Source: Aerococcus viridans (GTDB lineage Bacteria; Bacillota; Bacilli; Lactobacillales; Aerococcaceae). From it: 64,000 nt of DNA. Made by a program: the position numbers and the translations under genes. The stretch covers positions 434,001-498,000 of the forward strand of contig NZ_NBTM02000001.1 of assembly GCF_002083135.2 (NCBI RefSeq), written 5' to 3'. The stretch's first letter is position 1; each line of letters begins with the position of its first letter. Shown piece after piece: positions 62,087-64,000 of this stretch. The notes beneath the pieces were generated by a model. The model made no database searches and was not told the origin of the DNA. It was given only the letters and a program-made list of their open reading frames with translations.

Positions 62087-62308
62087 ATGCATACATCTTC
62101 CTTTGGCGTTACGGATGAAGAATACTTATTTATTCAATATATGGCCAAATTGAATAACTTGAGTGTTTCAGAATTAGTGAGAACAAGTCTTCTGACAGAC
62201 CTAGAAAAGCAAATAGATATAACCTTGTACGAGAAAGCAATGGCACAACATCAACCAAAAGATGAAAGCATATCTCACCAAGAGACGCTGGAAGAGTTGG
62301 GCTTTTAG
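62087..62308 (+). CDS. ribbon-helix-helix (RelB/DUF6290-like) protein, orphan antitoxin candidate
   Basis: 73 residues. TDEEYLFIQYMAKLNNLSVS, then ELVRTSLL, gives the beta-alpha-alpha ribbon-helix-helix; the C-terminal HQPKDESISHQETLEELGF is the toxin-binding type of tail seen in RelB and DUF6290 antitoxins. No RelE-like toxin follows; the next gene is thiD on the other strand. RBS AGGAGG, 7 bases before ATG. A terminator follows. Confidence 0.75.
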   Translation: MHTSSFGVTDEEYLFIQYMAKLNNLSVSELVRTSLLTDLEKQIDITLYEKAMAQHQPKDESISHQETLEELGF

Positions 62309-62335
62309 GCTGTAATAAATTTTAAACATATAAAA

Positions 62336-62393
62336 TAAGAACCAAGATTTAGGATTATGCGCTTGCACTTTTTCCCTAGTCTAGGTCCTTTTT
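62336..62393 (+). terminator. intrinsic terminator after the RHH gene
   Basis: AAGAACCAAGATTTAGG and CCTAGTCTAGGTCCTT pair with three mismatches, ending in TTTTT. Confidence 0.6.
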
Positions 62394-62401
62394 GCTATGT
62401 T

Positions 62402-63226
62402 TTATTCACTTTCAACGACGATATCATCTGACAATTCTGCCCAGTGGTTGGTTGGTCCGTGTCCATGGCCGACGTCGATTCCGTCTGCGATGGCTCCCTG
62501 TATAAACTGCTTGCCGATAATGATAGCGTCCTTCAAGCCAGTTCCTTTAGCCAATTCGGCTGCGATTGCGGCTGACAAGGTATCCCCAGTCCCATGGGTG
62601 TTTTCTGTATTGACCCGTGGACTAGACAGCCATAATTGTTCCCCGTTTTCAAAGAGAACTAAGTCTCTGGCCCGTTCTGCTTTTGAATGGCCCCCTTTGA
62701 CAATCACGTTTTTAGCCCCGTATCCTTGTATCTTCAGTCCCGCCCCCAACATATCCGCTTCTGATTCGATGGTCATGTCAGCGATGATTTCTGCTTCTGG
62801 AATATTTGGTGTGACTAAGGTCGCAAGAGGGAGTAATTTATTTCGAATGGCGTCGACGGCGTCTTGGTCCAACAATTGATGCCCACCCTTAGCCACCATG
62901 ACTGGGTCAACGATTAAAGGTCCAAAGTCTACCTCTTTCAGATTTTTAACCACATTCTCTACATAAGCCCCGTTAAATAACATGCCTGTTTTGACAGCGC
63001 CGATTTTGAAGTCCGCTTTCAATGAGGCAAATTGTGCATCGATAAAGTCCTGGGGTACTGGTAAGGCCGATTGGACGCCTAGGGTGTTTTGGGCAGTCAA
63101 GGCGACAACAATCGACATACCAAAGGCTTTGCGAGCTTGGAAAGTTTTCAAGTCAGCTTGAATCCCTGCACCCCCGCCTGAGTCTGATCCTGCGATTGTC
63201 ACTACTTGTGGTGTTGAATTTACCAT
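62402..63226 (-). CDS. thiD: hydroxymethylpyrimidine/phosphomethylpyrimidine kinase
   Basis: 274 residues. VVTIAGSDSGGGAGIQADLK, VVALTAQNTLGVQSALPVP, IVDPVMVAKGGHQLL, VTPNIPEAE and NTENTHGTGDTLSAAIAAEL with the catalytic Asp of the ribokinase-like fold. Makes HMP-PP for thiamine. Start adjoins the thiE stop. Confidence 0.96.
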   Translation of the reverse strand: MVNSTPQVVTIAGSDSGGGAGIQADLKTFQARKAFGMSIVVALTAQNTLGVQSALPVPQDFIDAQFASLKADFKIGAVKTGMLFNGAYVENVVKNLKEVDFGPLIVDPVMVAKGGHQLLDQDAVDAIRNKLLPLATLVTPNIPEAEIIADMTIESEADMLGAGLKIQGYGAKNVIVKGGHSKAERARDLVLFENGEQLWLSSPRVNTENTHGTGDTLSAAIAAELAKGTGLKDAIIIGKQFIQGAIADGIDVGHGHGPTNHWAELSDDIVVESE

Positions 63227-63853
63227 TTAGTCCACCTCCAAAATATCCGCTACTTTAGCTTTTAAATCTCTTACGCGTTGTGTCACCGAATCTGCCAACA
63301 TAATTTCAGAAACCACTGAAATCCCCGCAATCCCACTACCGGCTAATGTTTTAATATTATCCAGTTGAATGCCGCCAATTGCGACAACGGGGATGGCTAC
63401 TTGGCTGGTGATCGTCTGTAGAGTTTCTACTGTCACTAGGCTAGAATCCTTGGTGGTTGTTGGGAAGATGGCCCCAACACCCAAATAATCCGCCCCTTGT
63501 TGGTAGGCTTCTTCTGCCCGCGCTAGGGTTTTGGTTGAGACCCCTAAAATCTTGTCTGGTCCGATGAGTTTCCGAACCACGTCAACCGGCAATTCGTCGT
63601 CGCCAATATGGACACCCGCTGCGTCCACCGCTAGCGCTAAGTCCACCCGGTCGTTGATAATCAATGGCACATCATATCGGTCGGTGATGGCTTTCAATTT
63701 TTGGGCTAAGGCGTAAGCATCGCGGCTGGTTGCCGTTTTGTCCCGGAATTGAACCAAAGTAACCCCCGCCTTGACTGCGTCTTCAACCACTTGTAAAAAG
63801 GCGTCTTCTTGGTAATCAAAACCTGCTGTGACTAGATATAAACTGTAATCCAT
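63227..63853 (-). CDS. thiE: thiamine phosphate synthase
   Basis: 208 residues. YLVTAGFDYQEDAFLQVVED, VTLVQFRDKTATSRDAYALA, LIINDRVDLALAVDAAGVHI, LGVGAIFPTTTKDSSLV and VVAIGGIQLDN. Joins HMP-PP and thiazole phosphate. ATG at 63853 follows AAGGGAGGTC; the upstream frame overlaps the thiM end and has no RBS. Confidence 0.95.
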   Translation of the reverse strand: MDYSLYLVTAGFDYQEDAFLQVVEDAVKAGVTLVQFRDKTATSRDAYALAQKLKAITDRYDVPLIINDRVDLALAVDAAGVHIGDDELPVDVVRKLIGPDKILGVSTKTLARAEEAYQQGADYLGVGAIFPTTTKDSSLVTVETLQTITSQVAIPVVAIGGIQLDNIKTLAGSGIAGISVVSEIMLADSVTQRVRDLKAKVADILEVD

Positions 63854-63878
63854 TATAGTTGACCTCCCTTGATACCTG

Positions 63879-64000
63879 TTACCCATCCATCGTCTTCTAA
63901 CAATAGGGATAGGTTATTCAATGTTGCTTGTCTAAAATCGGCTAGACCATGTGTTGTTGTGTCCGCTTTTTCACCACATAAATTGAAGTAAGATACCGCT
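63879..64000 (-). CDS. thiM: hydroxyethylthiazole kinase, C-terminal end only
   Basis: The last 40 codons of a minus-strand gene are visible: AVSYFNLCGEKADTTTHGLA, then a helical end and stop TAA. The A-G-E-like CGEKA and place directly before thiE and thiD fit ThiM. The rest is beyond the window. Probably the first gene of thiMED-type salvage, taking up thiazole and HMP rather than making them. Confidence 0.72.

Noticed and set aside
62280-62300. GAGACGCTGGAAGAG as another repeat-module B end
   Set aside because: Lies inside the RHH coding sequence and only a short string matches.
1-64000. CRISPR array, tRNA, rRNA or replication origin
   Set aside because: No regularly spaced direct repeats, no tRNA-like cloverleaf, no rRNA sequence and no DnaA-box cluster were noticed on either strand.

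Overview
The window reads as the chromosome of a low-GC Gram-positive coccus of the Lactobacillales, most likely Aerococcaceae (an Aerococcus-like genome). This is an inference from protein style, RBS-driven starts, lipoprotein signals ending in LAAC-G, dense use of T-box leaders and an IS200/IS605 element. No rRNA or tRNA gene and no CRISPR array was seen.

Layout. 1-6.8 kb: 3' part of proC, an aromatic-acid exporter family protein, type I pullulanase, a membrane-anchored SGNH-like protein with an Ala/Glu/Ser repeat tail, and an Ntdp/DUF402 phosphatase. 6.8-16.3 kb: a MutY that lacks all four iron-sulfur cysteines, RecX with a long N-terminal extension, a DUF1659/DUF2922 pair, an orphan XRE regulator, a LysM protein, galE, tyrA and an orphan OppA-type lipoprotein. 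16.5-25 kb: a malic-enzyme remnant, then two convergently evolved-looking but co-oriented sulfur units (cystine-type ABC transporter plus FMN monooxygenase; LLM monooxygenase, glutaredoxin-like protein and a second FMN monooxygenase broken by a stop codon). Each unit has its own T-box leader, and the set resembles the B. subtilis ytmI/tcy/ytn sulfur-salvage operon. 25-37 kb: redox and transport genes, a P1B-4 metal ATPase behind two palindromic operators, and a queT remnant. 37-43 kb: an IS200/IS605 element with divergent tnpA and tnpB, a nitrilase, and an adcA zinc-binding lipoprotein gene split by a tnpB-only element while still carrying a textbook Zur box. 44-48.8 kb: a GntR regulator facing a MatC-like carrier and two PEP-mutase/isocitrate-lyase family proteins, the latter under a T-box whose specifier reads GUA (Val). 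48.8-55.5 kb: histidine operon hisZGDCBAF(IE) behind a His T-box, with hisH missing. 56-64 kb: nagA, an orphan branched-chain-type lipoprotein behind an attenuator-like leader, an anion permease with an early amber codon, glycerate kinase, a small membrane protein, an RHH protein and thiE/thiD/thiM.

How it fits together. Amino-acid supply is controlled by tRNA-sensing leaders: four T-boxes with four different UGGN acceptor-pairing triplets (UGGA, UGGC, UGGU, UGGG) that can be checked against the specifier codon. Five genes are visibly decaying (malic enzyme, queT, adcA, one FMN monooxygenase, one anion permease), so the strain seems to be losing accessory metabolism, or some are sequencing errors.

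The strongest candidates for something undescribed are: (1) a histidine operon without hisH whose HisF has changed at most of the residues that form the ammonia gate to HisH; (2) a T-box in the sulfur region whose specifier and discriminator do not agree on any expected amino acid; (3) a T-box controlling a PEP-mutase/isocitrate-lyase pair of which one member has lost its catalytic motif; and (4) two families of dispersed, GC-richer non-coding intergenic modules that recur in direct and inverted orientation.
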